Positions 17,210-25,520 of a stretch of DNA of 64,000 bases are shown piece after piece (position 1 is the first letter of the stretch; the number at the start of each line of letters is the position of its first letter). The translations under genes were made by a program, and so were the position numbers. Location of the stretch: the NCBI GenBank assembly GCA_001898145.1, contig MKSR01000012.1, positions 248,001-312,000 on the forward strand, read 5' to 3'. Source of the stretch: Dyadobacter sp. 50-39 (lineage in GTDB: Bacteria > Bacteroidota > Bacteroidia > Cytophagales > Spirosomataceae). Below the pieces are notes generated by a model. It was not told where the DNA came from. It ran no database searches and was given only the letters and a program-made list of their open reading frames with translations.

Positions 17210-19282
17210 TTAATAGCCTCCATGGTATTTTCTCAATCCCCATTCCGCACCCAGCAACACGACGATCAGGAAGAACAGCCATTTCAGATGGATCAGCTCC
17301 ACCATGTCTTCGGTGCTCTCCAGCCTGTCGGCCGGGCGGTCAGTTTTTAGTTTTTGAATAAATTGTTGCAGCGAAGCCGGTGTGATAAAGGCACCACCCG
17401 ACCGCCGGGCAAGGTCCCGCAGCATTCCGAAATCCGCTGTGGTATTGCTCAATTCAAGGTCCGCATTCCGGATCACAAACTGGCCCGATACATTTTCCTG
17501 CTTCCCTTTCAACGTCGTGGAAGCCGAGTAACGGTAAACGCCGTCTGCCAGTCCGCTCACATTGAAGCGCGGTGTTTCCTTGGCGTGCGTGTAGGTAAAT
17601 TGTTTGCTCTTGCCCTTCTCATCGACCAGTTGCAATTTCACTTCCTGACCGAAAATCGGTTCGTAAATATCATTGTAAACTTCCGTCTGAAAAGCTACCT
17701 GTTCACCCGCTTCGAACTCGTTACTGATCGGATAAACCCGGAATTTGCGGCGGTCTTCCTTCACCGAAAGCACCTGGATCAACTTCTGGAACAGGTTATC
17801 CACCACTTCCTGCTTGCTGGTTTGAGCAAATTCCTCCTGTCTCCATTGCCAGATCCCCTCCCCTGCCAGTACGGCTGTCTTCTGGTCACCATTGGTATTC
17901 AGAACGAGCAGCGGCTTGTTCGTATTCAGCGTTCCCACTTTTTGATACAGTATCGTTTCGGTACCGGCCGATATATTGTATTCGCCAAAAGGAACTGACA
18001 GCGGCGGAAGCCTTTCGAGCAGTTTCAGGCTTTCGGGGTCCAGGTTCAGCTGGGTGAATGAGGGATTGAACCGAGCCGTAACCTTGTCGATCTGGTTGTT
18101 CGCCGAAGCGTTAATGAACAGCGACCGGTTCAGTGAGCTCGCCAGCGGCACGGCCGACTGGTTTCCCAAAATAAAAAACAAAGGCATTTTGGCATCCAGT
18201 AGCTTCCTGACCTGTGCATTACCCAGCCCAAGTACATTCGGAATCTGGTGCAGGATCACGAGGTCGTAGGGCTTGGTGCTGGCGGGCGGGTTATTGGCGA
18301 TAGACAAAATATTGATGTCCAGCTCATAATTGTCGTTGGCCTCGATCACGCTCCGGATACTTTTGATATCGGGATGCGGTGCGAGCGCCATGAGCAGGAT
18401 CTTCTGCCGGCCGTCGATGATTTCGATATAAACGTCTTTCCGGTTGTTCCTTCCGGACGTCTCGCCGGAAACCGCTCCCAGCTCAATGGTATAATGCTGA
18501 ACGCCTTTCTGCGCGGAAGAAGTTTTAAAATCAAATGCCTTGAAATAGTCCGCATGGTCGATCACCACCGGCTGGCTCTGGATCACACGGCCATTCTGCT
18601 TCAAAGTAACCGTGGTGCTTTTGCCCTGCAAGCCATTCGCAGCAATTTCAGCCCTGAGCGGAAACTCGTTCCCCAGGTACGCAATGCGGTTGCTCACCAC
18701 ATCTTTCACCCGGATATCGAGCTTCGGCACCGAATCACCTACCGCCAATGCATTCACCCGGAACGGATAACGGTTATAGGCCGGCGAAACGCCCTGATTC
18801 ACGATTCCATCCGAAAGCAGCACGACGTCAGTCAGGTTACGGCCTTCGAAATTGGTGCGGACGCTTTGCAGCAGTCCAGCCAGATCGGTTTTGTTTTGAT
18901 CAAATACAAGGGAATCCGCATTGTTGCGCGTCCCGTCCAGCGTTTCGATAGTGACTTCGAAGCCTGCGTCGTTCAGGTCGCGGGCGGCGGTCTTCAACTG
19001 GTCCATCGCGGCCTGCCCGTACTTACCCACAGATTCGGAGTTATCGATCGCGAAAACGATCTTGGCCTTATCGACCGAAGTTTGCGTGCGCCGCACCAGC
19101 GGGCTCAGCAGCAGGAAACAGATCAGCGCCACCACAATTCCCCGCACGGCTGCCAGCGCGTAGTTCAGTTTCTTACCCCAGGCCGGTTGCGGCTGATACA
19201 GCAGCCAGGCATAGGCCAGGCCGGCAAGCACACAGAATAGGATGAACCAGTAAGGGGTTTGGAATATGAGCTCTGACCGCAT
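17210..19282 (-). CDS. Membrane protein with von Willebrand factor A-like domain
   Basis: 690 aa. Two N-terminal transmembrane helices (about 9-27 and 40-60) are followed by a VWA fold: FAIDNSESVGK supplies a MIDAS D-x-S-x-S, and VVLLSDGIVNQG the later metal-site segment. The large C-terminal part is extracytoplasmic and beta-rich; a last helix (HLKWLFFLIVVLLGAEWGL) anchors the C-terminus. The layout resembles Bacteroidota BatA/BatB-like or VWA/glutamine amidotransferase-like membrane proteins. ATG at 19280-19282 (MRSELIFQ) is preferred to a longer start lacking support. Function unproven. Confidence 0.78.
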   Translation of the reverse strand: MRSELIFQTPYWFILFCVLAGLAYAWLLYQPQPAWGKKLNYALAAVRGIVVALICFLLLSPLVRRTQTSVDKAKIVFAIDNSESVGKYGQAAMDQLKTAARDLNDAGFEVTIETLDGTRNNADSLVFDQNKTDLAGLLQSVRTNFEGRNLTDVVLLSDGIVNQGVSPAYNRYPFRVNALAVGDSVPKLDIRVKDVVSNRIAYLGNEFPLRAEIAANGLQGKSTTVTLKQNGRVIQSQPVVIDHADYFKAFDFKTSSAQKGVQHYTIELGAVSGETSGRNNRKDVYIEIIDGRQKILLMALAPHPDIKSIRSVIEANDNYELDINILSIANNPPASTKPYDLVILHQIPNVLGLGNAQVRKLLDAKMPLFFILGNQSAVPLASSLNRSLFINASANNQIDKVTARFNPSFTQLNLDPESLKLLERLPPLSVPFGEYNISAGTETILYQKVGTLNTNKPLLVLNTNGDQKTAVLAGEGIWQWRQEEFAQTSKQEVVDNLFQKLIQVLSVKEDRRKFRVYPISNEFEAGEQVAFQTEVYNDIYEPIFGQEVKLQLVDEKGKSKQFTYTHAKETPRFNVSGLADGVYRYSASTTLKGKQENVSGQFVIRNADLELSNTTADFGMLRDLARRSGGAFITPASLQQFIQKLKTDRPADRLESTEDMVELIHLKWLFFLIVVLLGAEWGLRKYHGGY

Positions 19283-19294
19283 GTGTTGGGATTC

Positions 19295-19338
19295 AATAGC
19301 TGGCGACGTTACAATATACAACGAAACGGCCAGCTATT
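19295..19338. repeat. 10-bp perfect inverted repeat between fabG and the VWA gene
   Basis: AATAGCTGGC (19295-19304) and GCCAGCTATT (19329-19338) are perfect reverse complements around a 24-base loop. There is no T run on the minus strand, so a simple terminator is unlikely. It could be an RNA hairpin or an operator. Confidence 0.45.
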
Positions 19339-19356
19339 TACTAACGAAGAAAGACT

Positions 19357-20103
19357 CTATGTTAACATACCGCCATCGACCTGGATAACCTGGCCGGTGA
19401 TGTAGCGCGACATGTCAGAAGCCAGAAATACGCATGCGTCTGCCACTTCCTCGGGCTGACCTCCGCGCTTCATCGGGATCGACTGCTTCCAATCTTCCAC
19501 CGCTTTTGCGTCTACCGCGTCGGTCATTTCAGTTTCGATGAACCCGGGGGCTACCGCATTCGAGCGGATGTTTCTGGAACCCAGTTCCAATGCGATCGAT
19601 TTGGTAAAACCAATAATACCGGCCTTCGAAGCAGCGTAGTTCGACTGCCCTGCATTTCCGCGTATACCGACTACCGATGTGATATTGATGATTGACCCGC
19701 TTTTAGCGCGGATCATGGATTTCGTAGCGGCTTTGGTAAGGTTAAAAACCGACTTCAGGTTGATGTTCACCACCGTGTCCCACTGCTCCTCGCTCATGCG
19801 CATGAGCAGCCCGTCGCGGGTAACACCCGCGTTGTTGATTAGCACGTCGAGCTTGCCGAAATCAGCAATCACGTCGGTAACGAGCTGGTCGGCCGCCTGA
19901 AAATCGGAAGCATCCGAGCGGTAGCCTTTCGCCTTCACACCGAACGATTGCAGTTCTTTGGCCAGTGCTTCGCCTTTTTCGACGCTGGACAGGTATGTAA
20001 ATGCGACATCAGCACCTTCCTGAGCCAGGCGCAGCGCGATCGACCGTCCGATACCCCGCGAAGCCCCTGTTACCAATGCAACTTTATTTGCTACTAACTT
20101 CAT
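19357..20103 (-). CDS. fabG: 3-oxoacyl-[acyl-carrier-protein] reductase FabG
   Basis: 248 aa SDR, the usual FabG length. It reduces beta-ketoacyl-ACP with NADPH in fatty acid elongation. The nucleotide loop is VTGASRGIGRSIA, NNAGVTRDGLLMRM is the FabG-specific segment, and the Ser-Tyr-Lys set is in INITSVVG and YAASKAG. The end IQVDGGML is also typical. Other SDRs look alike, but the combined motifs make FabG most likely. Confidence 0.88.
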   Translation of the reverse strand: MKLVANKVALVTGASRGIGRSIALRLAQEGADVAFTYLSSVEKGEALAKELQSFGVKAKGYRSDASDFQAADQLVTDVIADFGKLDVLINNAGVTRDGLLMRMSEEQWDTVVNINLKSVFNLTKAATKSMIRAKSGSIINITSVVGIRGNAGQSNYAASKAGIIGFTKSIALELGSRNIRSNAVAPGFIETEMTDAVDAKAVEDWKQSIPMKRGGQPEEVADACVFLASDMSRYITGQVIQVDGGMLT

Positions 20104-20253
20104 AAATTGGATTAGAATCTGTCAAAATATATACTGCCGGCAAAAATAGGATATTGGGCAGAGACCGGCAAATAAACGACGTATGGTACTTTATGACAAA
20201 ATGATGTAATATTCAGGCAAAAAGCCTTCTCCAACCATTTAACTTACACTAAC

Positions 20254-20688
20254 ATGAACACTACAAATGTCCAGAAAACATCAGGAGCCTTCATTGCCGC
20301 GTCATGGATCGCATTGGGCGTGGGAATGGCCGGCTTCATCATCGGCCTGTGGCGGTCGGAAATGCTGCTCAGCGAAAAAGGATATTATTTTACGGTATTA
20401 ATGTACGGACTTTTCGCTGCGGTGTCGGTGCAAAAAAGCGTTCGCGACCGCCTCGAAGGCATTCCGGTAACAGCCATTTACTATGGCATCAGCTGGTTTT
20501 CCACTATCCTTGCCATTGTTCTGCTCATCGTTGGCCTCTGGAACGCGACATTGCTCCCGAGCGAAAAAGGCTTCTACGCATTCGCCTTCCTTTTAGGCAT
20601 TTTCGGAGCCATCGCCGTTCAGAAAAACACCCGCGATACCGCGATTTTTGAAACCGGCGGCTCATTTTCCAAACCTTCTGATCATTGA
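20254..20688 (+). CDS. YiaA/YiaB family inner-membrane protein
   Basis: 144 aa with four hydrophobic helices formed by an internal duplication: IGLWRSEMLLSEKGYYFTVL in the first half matches VGLWNATLLPSEKGFYAFAF in the second, each followed by VQK-x-x-RD. This two-helix unit is the YiaA/YiaB domain. Function is unknown. It lies divergent from fabG and 45 bp before an SDR gene that may share its transcript. Confidence 0.82.
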   Translation: MNTTNVQKTSGAFIAASWIALGVGMAGFIIGLWRSEMLLSEKGYYFTVLMYGLFAAVSVQKSVRDRLEGIPVTAIYYGISWFSTILAIVLLIVGLWNATLLPSEKGFYAFAFLLGIFGAIAVQKNTRDTAIFETGGSFSKPSDH

Positions 20689-20733
20689 TGCTGTTAAGCC
20701 GTTACGTATAAATTTTCAAACTAAACTCAGGTA

Positions 20734-21444
20734 ATGGCAGAATCAACAAAAACAGCCCTGATCACAGGCGGTTCCAAAGGAATAGGATACGGCATTGCCG
20801 AAGCGCTCATCCGCGACGGTATCCGCGTGGCCGTCACGAGCCGCTCGCAGCAGAATGCCGACGAAGCCGCCACCGCATTGAACAAGGTCCGCGAAGGCTA
20901 TGCGCTGGCCATCGAATCGGATGTGAGAAGCCTCGCTTCCCAGGAACAAGCGGTACAAATCGTGCTAGACAAATGGGGACGGCTCGATTACTTCATCGCC
21001 AATGCGGGCGTAGGCCATTTCGCGCCGATCCAGGAGCTTAGCGCCGAACATTGGCAGGAGACGATCGACATCAACCTTACCGGCGTATTTTTCAGCGCAA
21101 AAGCATCCATCGCCGCATTAACCGAATCGAAAGGCTATTTTATCAATATCGCGAGCCTCGCCGGTACCAACTTCTTCGCGAATGGTACTGCTTACAATGC
21201 CAGTAAATTCGGCCTGGTCGGTTTCTCGCAGGCAATGATGCTCGATGTCCGCAATGCAGGAATCAAAGTGACCACCATCATGCCCGGCTCGGTTGCCACG
21301 GAATTCAATAACCACGAGCCGTCGGAAAAAGATGCCTGGAAAATCCAGCCGGAAGACATCGGTCAGATCGTTTCGGACCTCATTAAAATGCCGGCTCGGA
21401 CACTCCCAAGCAAAATAGAGGTTCGCCCTACAACGCCGAAATAG
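20734..21444 (+). CDS. SDR-family oxidoreductase
   Basis: 236 aa classical short-chain dehydrogenase: TGGSKGIGYGIAEAL (cofactor loop), NAGVGHFAP, INIASLAG with the catalytic Ser and YNASKFG with Tyr and Lys. The residue after the second beta strand (VTSRSQ) favours NADPH. It resembles 3-ketoacyl reductases and sugar or steroid dehydrogenases equally; no substrate can be named. Confidence 0.85.
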   Translation: MAESTKTALITGGSKGIGYGIAEALIRDGIRVAVTSRSQQNADEAATALNKVREGYALAIESDVRSLASQEQAVQIVLDKWGRLDYFIANAGVGHFAPIQELSAEHWQETIDINLTGVFFSAKASIAALTESKGYFINIASLAGTNFFANGTAYNASKFGLVGFSQAMMLDVRNAGIKVTTIMPGSVATEFNNHEPSEKDAWKIQPEDIGQIVSDLIKMPARTLPSKIEVRPTTPK

Positions 21445-21468
21445 GTTCCGTTTTGGGGATTGGTAATG

Positions 21469-21523
21469 AGGTATGGTCAGGTGTTGTCACGGATAGTGAG
21501 TGCAATTAACCCCGACCATACCT
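21469..21523. repeat. Inverted repeat between convergent genes, possible bidirectional terminator
   Basis: AGGTATGGTCAGG (21469-21481) pairs with CCGACCATACCT (21512-21523) through a 10-bp perfect core. A second pair, GGATAGT (21491-21497) and ACTATCC (21525-21531), could form instead. The position between the stops of the SDR and ABC permease genes suggests transcription end for both, though no long T run is seen. Confidence 0.45.
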
Positions 21524-21525
21524 GA

Positions 21526-22596
21526 CTATCCCCTGGCCCTAGGCCAAGATGCGTACGCCGAAAACAGCAGTCCGCAAACCAACAGTGCCAGCAACGGGAT
21601 TTTGTATAAAATCAACAAGGTAAGTCCCACAAAGCCGAACAGGAACACCTGCATGGCATTTTCCGGCATTCCCGCCCTTTTGTATAAATATGTATGACAA
21701 ACTATGAGGATGGTTAGGCCCAGCAGGTACAACTGTGCCACGTCCGCAAAGGCGAGGGCGCGACTACGAAACAATACAAGCGTTTCAGGAACGATCAGTA
21801 TGGCGTGCGCCGCAATGATCCTGGCCAGGCGTTTCCAGACCGACACCGGCAGCGACCTTCCCCACAGCCATATTTCTCCTTCCCATCGATATAATTCGAA
21901 CGAAAGCCCGAGGTTTAGCAGGTAAGCCAGTGACATACCCACCGCGGGCATTCTGATATCATATTCACCCGTGCTGTAATAAAGCATCGTTCCTGCCGCC
22001 ACGAGCATTGCCCCCATTTTACCAACCAGCAAGGTAATCCCCCGCTCCCGGACGAGCCATTCCATCGACCAGTACAGCCACGAGGCGGGCCTGGGAAACG
22101 GCCACTTCACAATGCTCCTACCCTTGACAGCAACATACAAAACCGGTTTCCTGATGCGCCATTCCGCGGCTGCGGCTAGCATCAGGGTTAGTACCATGTA
22201 AAAGGGAAGAACCGGCCACAACCGGGAAAGCAGCTTGTCCTGAATGCCGATAATGAACAGGTAGGCACCATAACCAAGAATGGGTTGCATAAAGCCCAGC
22301 GCCTGTACCGCGAACCTCCGCATACGTACGGACGCAGGCCACGTGCGCGCATGATAAATGAAGGTATACTCTGGCAGTTTCCAGGTATTGATTACAAACT
22401 GAACACACAACAGGCTATAAGTTAACCAAATCACAAAAAGAGCCAGCATTCCGTATGTCCCTGTCAGGAAAAATACGGCGAAGGCGTGATGCTCATTTGC
22501 GCTGAGAAACCCGAACAGGACGCCGAGCAACACGAGGAACGTACCGGCCCGCTGCCTGAAAAATGCCGAAACGGTGGAAACCAGCAGCATTTTCAT
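21526..22596 (-). CDS. Multi-pass membrane protein, probable ABC transporter permease
   Basis: 356 aa with about 8-9 hydrophobic segments (for example near residues 17-33, 42-65, 105-125 and several in the last third). No family was recognised by motif. Its start ATGA overlaps the stop of the ABC ATPase gene by 4 bp, which strongly suggests that it is the membrane partner of that ATPase. Likely role is export or membrane stress, but no substrate is known. Confidence 0.65.
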   Translation of the reverse strand: MKMLLVSTVSAFFRQRAGTFLVLLGVLFGFLSANEHHAFAVFFLTGTYGMLALFVIWLTYSLLCVQFVINTWKLPEYTFIYHARTWPASVRMRRFAVQALGFMQPILGYGAYLFIIGIQDKLLSRLWPVLPFYMVLTLMLAAAAEWRIRKPVLYVAVKGRSIVKWPFPRPASWLYWSMEWLVRERGITLLVGKMGAMLVAAGTMLYYSTGEYDIRMPAVGMSLAYLLNLGLSFELYRWEGEIWLWGRSLPVSVWKRLARIIAAHAILIVPETLVLFRSRALAFADVAQLYLLGLTILIVCHTYLYKRAGMPENAMQVFLFGFVGLTLLILYKIPLLALLVCGLLFSAYASWPRARG

Positions 22597-23231
22597 AATG
22601 TATCGGTAGCTGCGAGCGTCTTGTTGACCAACCGGAAACTTCGCGAAACGTGCAACCCTTCCTGCTCGAAGAGCTGGTGCGACGATAGCAGAAATGTGAC
22701 GCCATTGCGGTGGTAATCCTTAATCAGTTCAAAAAGCACGTCGCGTGCTTCGCGGTCAATGGTGATGAGTGGTTCGTCGAGAATAATGACCGAAGGTTCT
22801 CCCAGGAATGCGAGCAGCAGCGACACTTTCTTTACCATCCCGCTTGAACAGCTGCCGAACGGGTTTTGCAGGTAGTTGATCCCGAATGCATCAATGAGTT
22901 TGCCGCTTTGCCCGGAGTCCGCCTTTTGTGCTTCGGCAACGAAGGCGATCAGGTCAGCGGGTGTTAAAAATGAGGGATATAATGGCTCCGCTTCTCCAAG
23001 GTTCAGGCGCAGGCGGTATCCAATGGGGTCCTTTTTTAAATCATACCGGCCATCCAGTGTGATATTCCCCTCGAAAGGCAGCATACCGGCCAGCGTCCGG
23101 AAAAGCGTAGACTTACCGGTCCCGTTTTCTCCCTGTATCCAGTAAATCCCTCTTTCAATTCCAAAAGACGGGATTGAAAGGATTTCTCGCTCGCCATACC
23201 GCTGCCTCAGCTGATTGATTTCCAATACCAT
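22593..23231 (-). CDS. ABC transporter ATP-binding protein
   Basis: 212 aa single ATPase domain: Walker A GENGTGKST (about 35-43), signature CSSGMVKKVSLLLAF in place of canonical LSGGQ (about 127-141), Walker B VIILDEPLITID and the H-loop LLSSHQ. The signature is degenerate but keeps S-G-x-x-K-K. Forms an overlapping pair with the permease-like gene downstream; no substrate-binding protein is seen, so it is more likely an exporter. Confidence 0.88.
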   Translation of the reverse strand: MVLEINQLRQRYGEREILSIPSFGIERGIYWIQGENGTGKSTLFRTLAGMLPFEGNITLDGRYDLKKDPIGYRLRLNLGEAEPLYPSFLTPADLIAFVAEAQKADSGQSGKLIDAFGINYLQNPFGSCSSGMVKKVSLLLAFLGEPSVIILDEPLITIDREARDVLFELIKDYHRNGVTFLLSSHQLFEQEGLHVSRSFRLVNKTLAATDTL

Positions 23232-23252
23232 ATCGCAGAACGGCCGTTTACA

Positions 23253-24143
23253 TTAGGGGTGGATGTTAAATTCGTCTTTCAGCTGCTGTAACGCCACCGA
23301 CTCTTCGTATTTATACAAATCCTTGTTGAACAGCGCATTATGACCGGCATTCTGCAAACTGATCCAGCTATGCATTGCGTAAGGATCATAGTTGAAATGC
23401 TTGAAACGGTGCCCCATATTATTCATGTCCGCAAACCACTTTACGCCCACGTCCAGGCGATCGTAAGCACCGAATGCGGCACCTTTGCCGACGGGCATCG
23501 TATCGTTGCGCGTCTTTTCCAGGTCGATCATGGCCACATACTCATTCAGCCTGCATTCCGGCAGCGGCCAGGGCGCTTTCCGGTCCACCACGAGCTTGTA
23601 CTCGCCCGTCCGCGCCTGCGGGTACGTGGCTGCAAGTTGCATCAGCTCGTCATAGCCTGGTTTATACTGGGTATATTTTTCAGAATCGCAGAGTCCGGCT
23701 TCCTTCGCGGGGCACACCCAGCATTGCCCGATGCTCCCGATCCCGGCAGCGTCACCGATGCCATTGACGTACTCCCCTACCAGGTCGCCCTTGAAATACA
23801 CATCATTATGGATCACGAGCAGGTACTGTTGATCCGACTTTTCCCAAGCGTACTGGTAGCGCACCGCATGCCGGTAACGCTTGAAACCCAGCAGAAAATC
23901 GAACTTCACATTCTTCGTCCAGAGCCAGACATTCGGTTTGTAGTAGACGATCTTGTCGCCGAAATGATCGAAAATGAATTTGAAATTCGGTGGTTCCGGC
24001 TGTTTGGCTTCCTCTACAAAATAGATTTTATTGATCCATTGGTGCGAATGTTTCATGAGTGTCAGCAACGTAATCGCCGTTTGATACGGCTTGCCATATG
24101 CATTAATCGCCACATCTACACATGCTCTCGGAGAGTTCGTCAT
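23253..24143 (-). CDS. Protein of unrecognised family, glycosyltransferase-like
   Basis: 296 aa, no signal peptide. Not recognised with certainty. The start VDVAINAYGKPYQTAITLLT looks like the first strand and helix of a GT-A nucleotide-sugar fold, and LLVIHNDVYFKGDLV carries an acidic motif in the place of the DxD metal site. WVCPAKEAGLCDSEKYTQ and PLPECRLNEYVAMIDLE contain several Cys. A GT2-like transferase is the best guess. ATG 24141-24143 is preferred to an upstream TTG. It sits 21 bp upstream of the ABC genes on the same strand and may share their transcript. Confidence 0.5.
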   Translation of the reverse strand: MTNSPRACVDVAINAYGKPYQTAITLLTLMKHSHQWINKIYFVEEAKQPEPPNFKFIFDHFGDKIVYYKPNVWLWTKNVKFDFLLGFKRYRHAVRYQYAWEKSDQQYLLVIHNDVYFKGDLVGEYVNGIGDAAGIGSIGQCWVCPAKEAGLCDSEKYTQYKPGYDELMQLAATYPQARTGEYKLVVDRKAPWPLPECRLNEYVAMIDLEKTRNDTMPVGKGAAFGAYDRLDVGVKWFADMNNMGHRFKHFNYDPYAMHSWISLQNAGHNALFNKDLYKYEESVALQQLKDEFNIHP

Positions 24144-24313
24144 CGTGTGTTCCGTTCGTTTTCTAAAACAAGTAGCCAAAGGTTGCCATTAAATCAGAAA
24201 CCACCTGTTCTTCGGTTGAAAAAATTAGTAAGTGTTCACCACGCTTCACAGCTGCCTGCGTTTGGCCGTTTTTGCTCAAATATTTCAAAATAAGCTACTT
24301 CGACCAACAGATC

Positions 24314-24365
24314 ATATGAAATTTCATATTTTCATTGATCACAAATTTCGCGGGATGTATATTTG
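24314..24365 (+). promoter_or_regulatory. Palindrome and promoter upstream of the glycosylasparaginase gene
   Basis: The ~307-bp gap at 24144-24450 holds a perfect 16-bp palindrome ATATGAAATTTCATAT (24314-24329), then ATTG (24334-24337) as a weak -33, 20 bases, and TATATTTG (24358-24365), an exact TAnnTTTG. The palindrome just upstream of the promoter is a likely regulator site for the aspG-like gene and the GH29 gene behind it. The rest of the gap is AT-rich and holds nothing else I can name. Confidence 0.5.
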
Positions 24366-24450
24366 AAAAAATTTTAATTATGCCGCGGAAGTATTTTTAA
24401 AATTTTACAAAACTGCACTTTTATCCATAAACCCGTTATTCCGGACACCC

Positions 24451-25479
24451 ATGAGAACGAACCGTCGATCCTTCCTGCGCCTGTCGGCCATTGCCCTCCC
24501 CTTCACCCGGGTCAATCAATTATTCGCAGGCACACCTGCCGCGAACAAGCCCGTCGTGATATCTACGTGGGACAGCGGGCAGATCGCGAACGCCGCCGCA
24601 TGGCCGGTGCTGGAAAAAGGAGGCCGTGCCCTCGATGCCGTAGAGCAAGCCGCTATCGCCATTGAAAACGATATCAATTGCTGCGTAGGCCTGGGCGGTA
24701 ACCCCGACCGCGACGGGCATGTAACGCTGGATGCGTGCATTATGGATGAAAAGTCGAACTGCGGCGCTGTGGCGTTCCTCGAAAGGATCAAACACCCGGT
24801 ATCCGTCGCCCGGAAACTGATGGAAACCACGCCGCACGTGTTTCTCGTTGGCGCAGGTGCGCAGCAGTTTGCATTGGCCAACGGTTTCAAACTGGAATCC
24901 GGCAAGCTTTCGCCCGACGCGGAAAAAGAATATAAAAAGTGGCTTCAAAAGGCTGAATACAAGCCTGTAATCAACATAGAACATAAACAATCGAAAGGTC
25001 ACGGCCCTTTTGCACCGGCAAGGCTCGACAACGGCGATTTCAACCACGATACTATGGGAACTCTGGCCCTGGATGCGCAGGGTAACCTCTCGGGCATGTG
25101 CACCACGAGCGGTATGGGCTTCAAAATGCGCGGTCGCGTGGGCGATTCCCCCATTATCGGCGCAGGGCTGTTTGTCGACAACGAGATCGGCGCGGCTACA
25201 TCCTCCGGCCAGGGCGAGGAAGTGATCCGTGTCGCCGGAACCCATTTGGTGGTCGAATTCATGCGCAACGGCGCTTCGCCGGAAGAAGCGTGCAAAAAGG
25301 CGGTAGAGCGGATTGTAAACCGTGATCCGGAGCGTGCAAAAACGTTCCAGGTTGGCTTTCTGGCTGTCAATAAGCAGGGCGAAGTCGGTGCCTATTCGGT
25401 GCAGCCGGGATTTGCCTACACCATTACCACCGGCGACGGCAAGGGCAAGGTAGTTCCTTCCAAAAGTCATTTCTCGTAA
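24451..25479 (+). CDS. N4-(beta-N-acetylglucosaminyl)-L-asparaginase (glycosylasparaginase), Tat-exported
   Basis: 342 aa Ntn-hydrolase. The N-terminus MRTNRRSFLRLSAIALPF is a twin-arginine signal. The chain self-cleaves at HDTMGTLALD: Thr201 becomes the nucleophile of the beta subunit, and RGRVGDSPIIGAGLFVDN is the conserved substrate-binding segment. The enzyme splits the GlcNAc-Asn bond of N-glycoproteins after the protein is degraded. The GH29 fucosidase gene follows after 41 bp, probably in the same operon, which fits removal of N-glycan core structures. Other asparaginase 2 family activities are less likely given the HDT motif context. Confidence 0.87.
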   Translation: MRTNRRSFLRLSAIALPFTRVNQLFAGTPAANKPVVISTWDSGQIANAAAWPVLEKGGRALDAVEQAAIAIENDINCCVGLGGNPDRDGHVTLDACIMDEKSNCGAVAFLERIKHPVSVARKLMETTPHVFLVGAGAQQFALANGFKLESGKLSPDAEKEYKKWLQKAEYKPVINIEHKQSKGHGPFAPARLDNGDFNHDTMGTLALDAQGNLSGMCTTSGMGFKMRGRVGDSPIIGAGLFVDNEIGAATSSGQGEEVIRVAGTHLVVEFMRNGASPEEACKKAVERIVNRDPERAKTFQVGFLAVNKQGEVGAYSVQPGFAYTITTGDGKGKVVPSKSHFS

Positions 25480-25520
25480 ACCCTCATATAGCAGTATTTA
25501 CCAAACACCTAACCATTACA

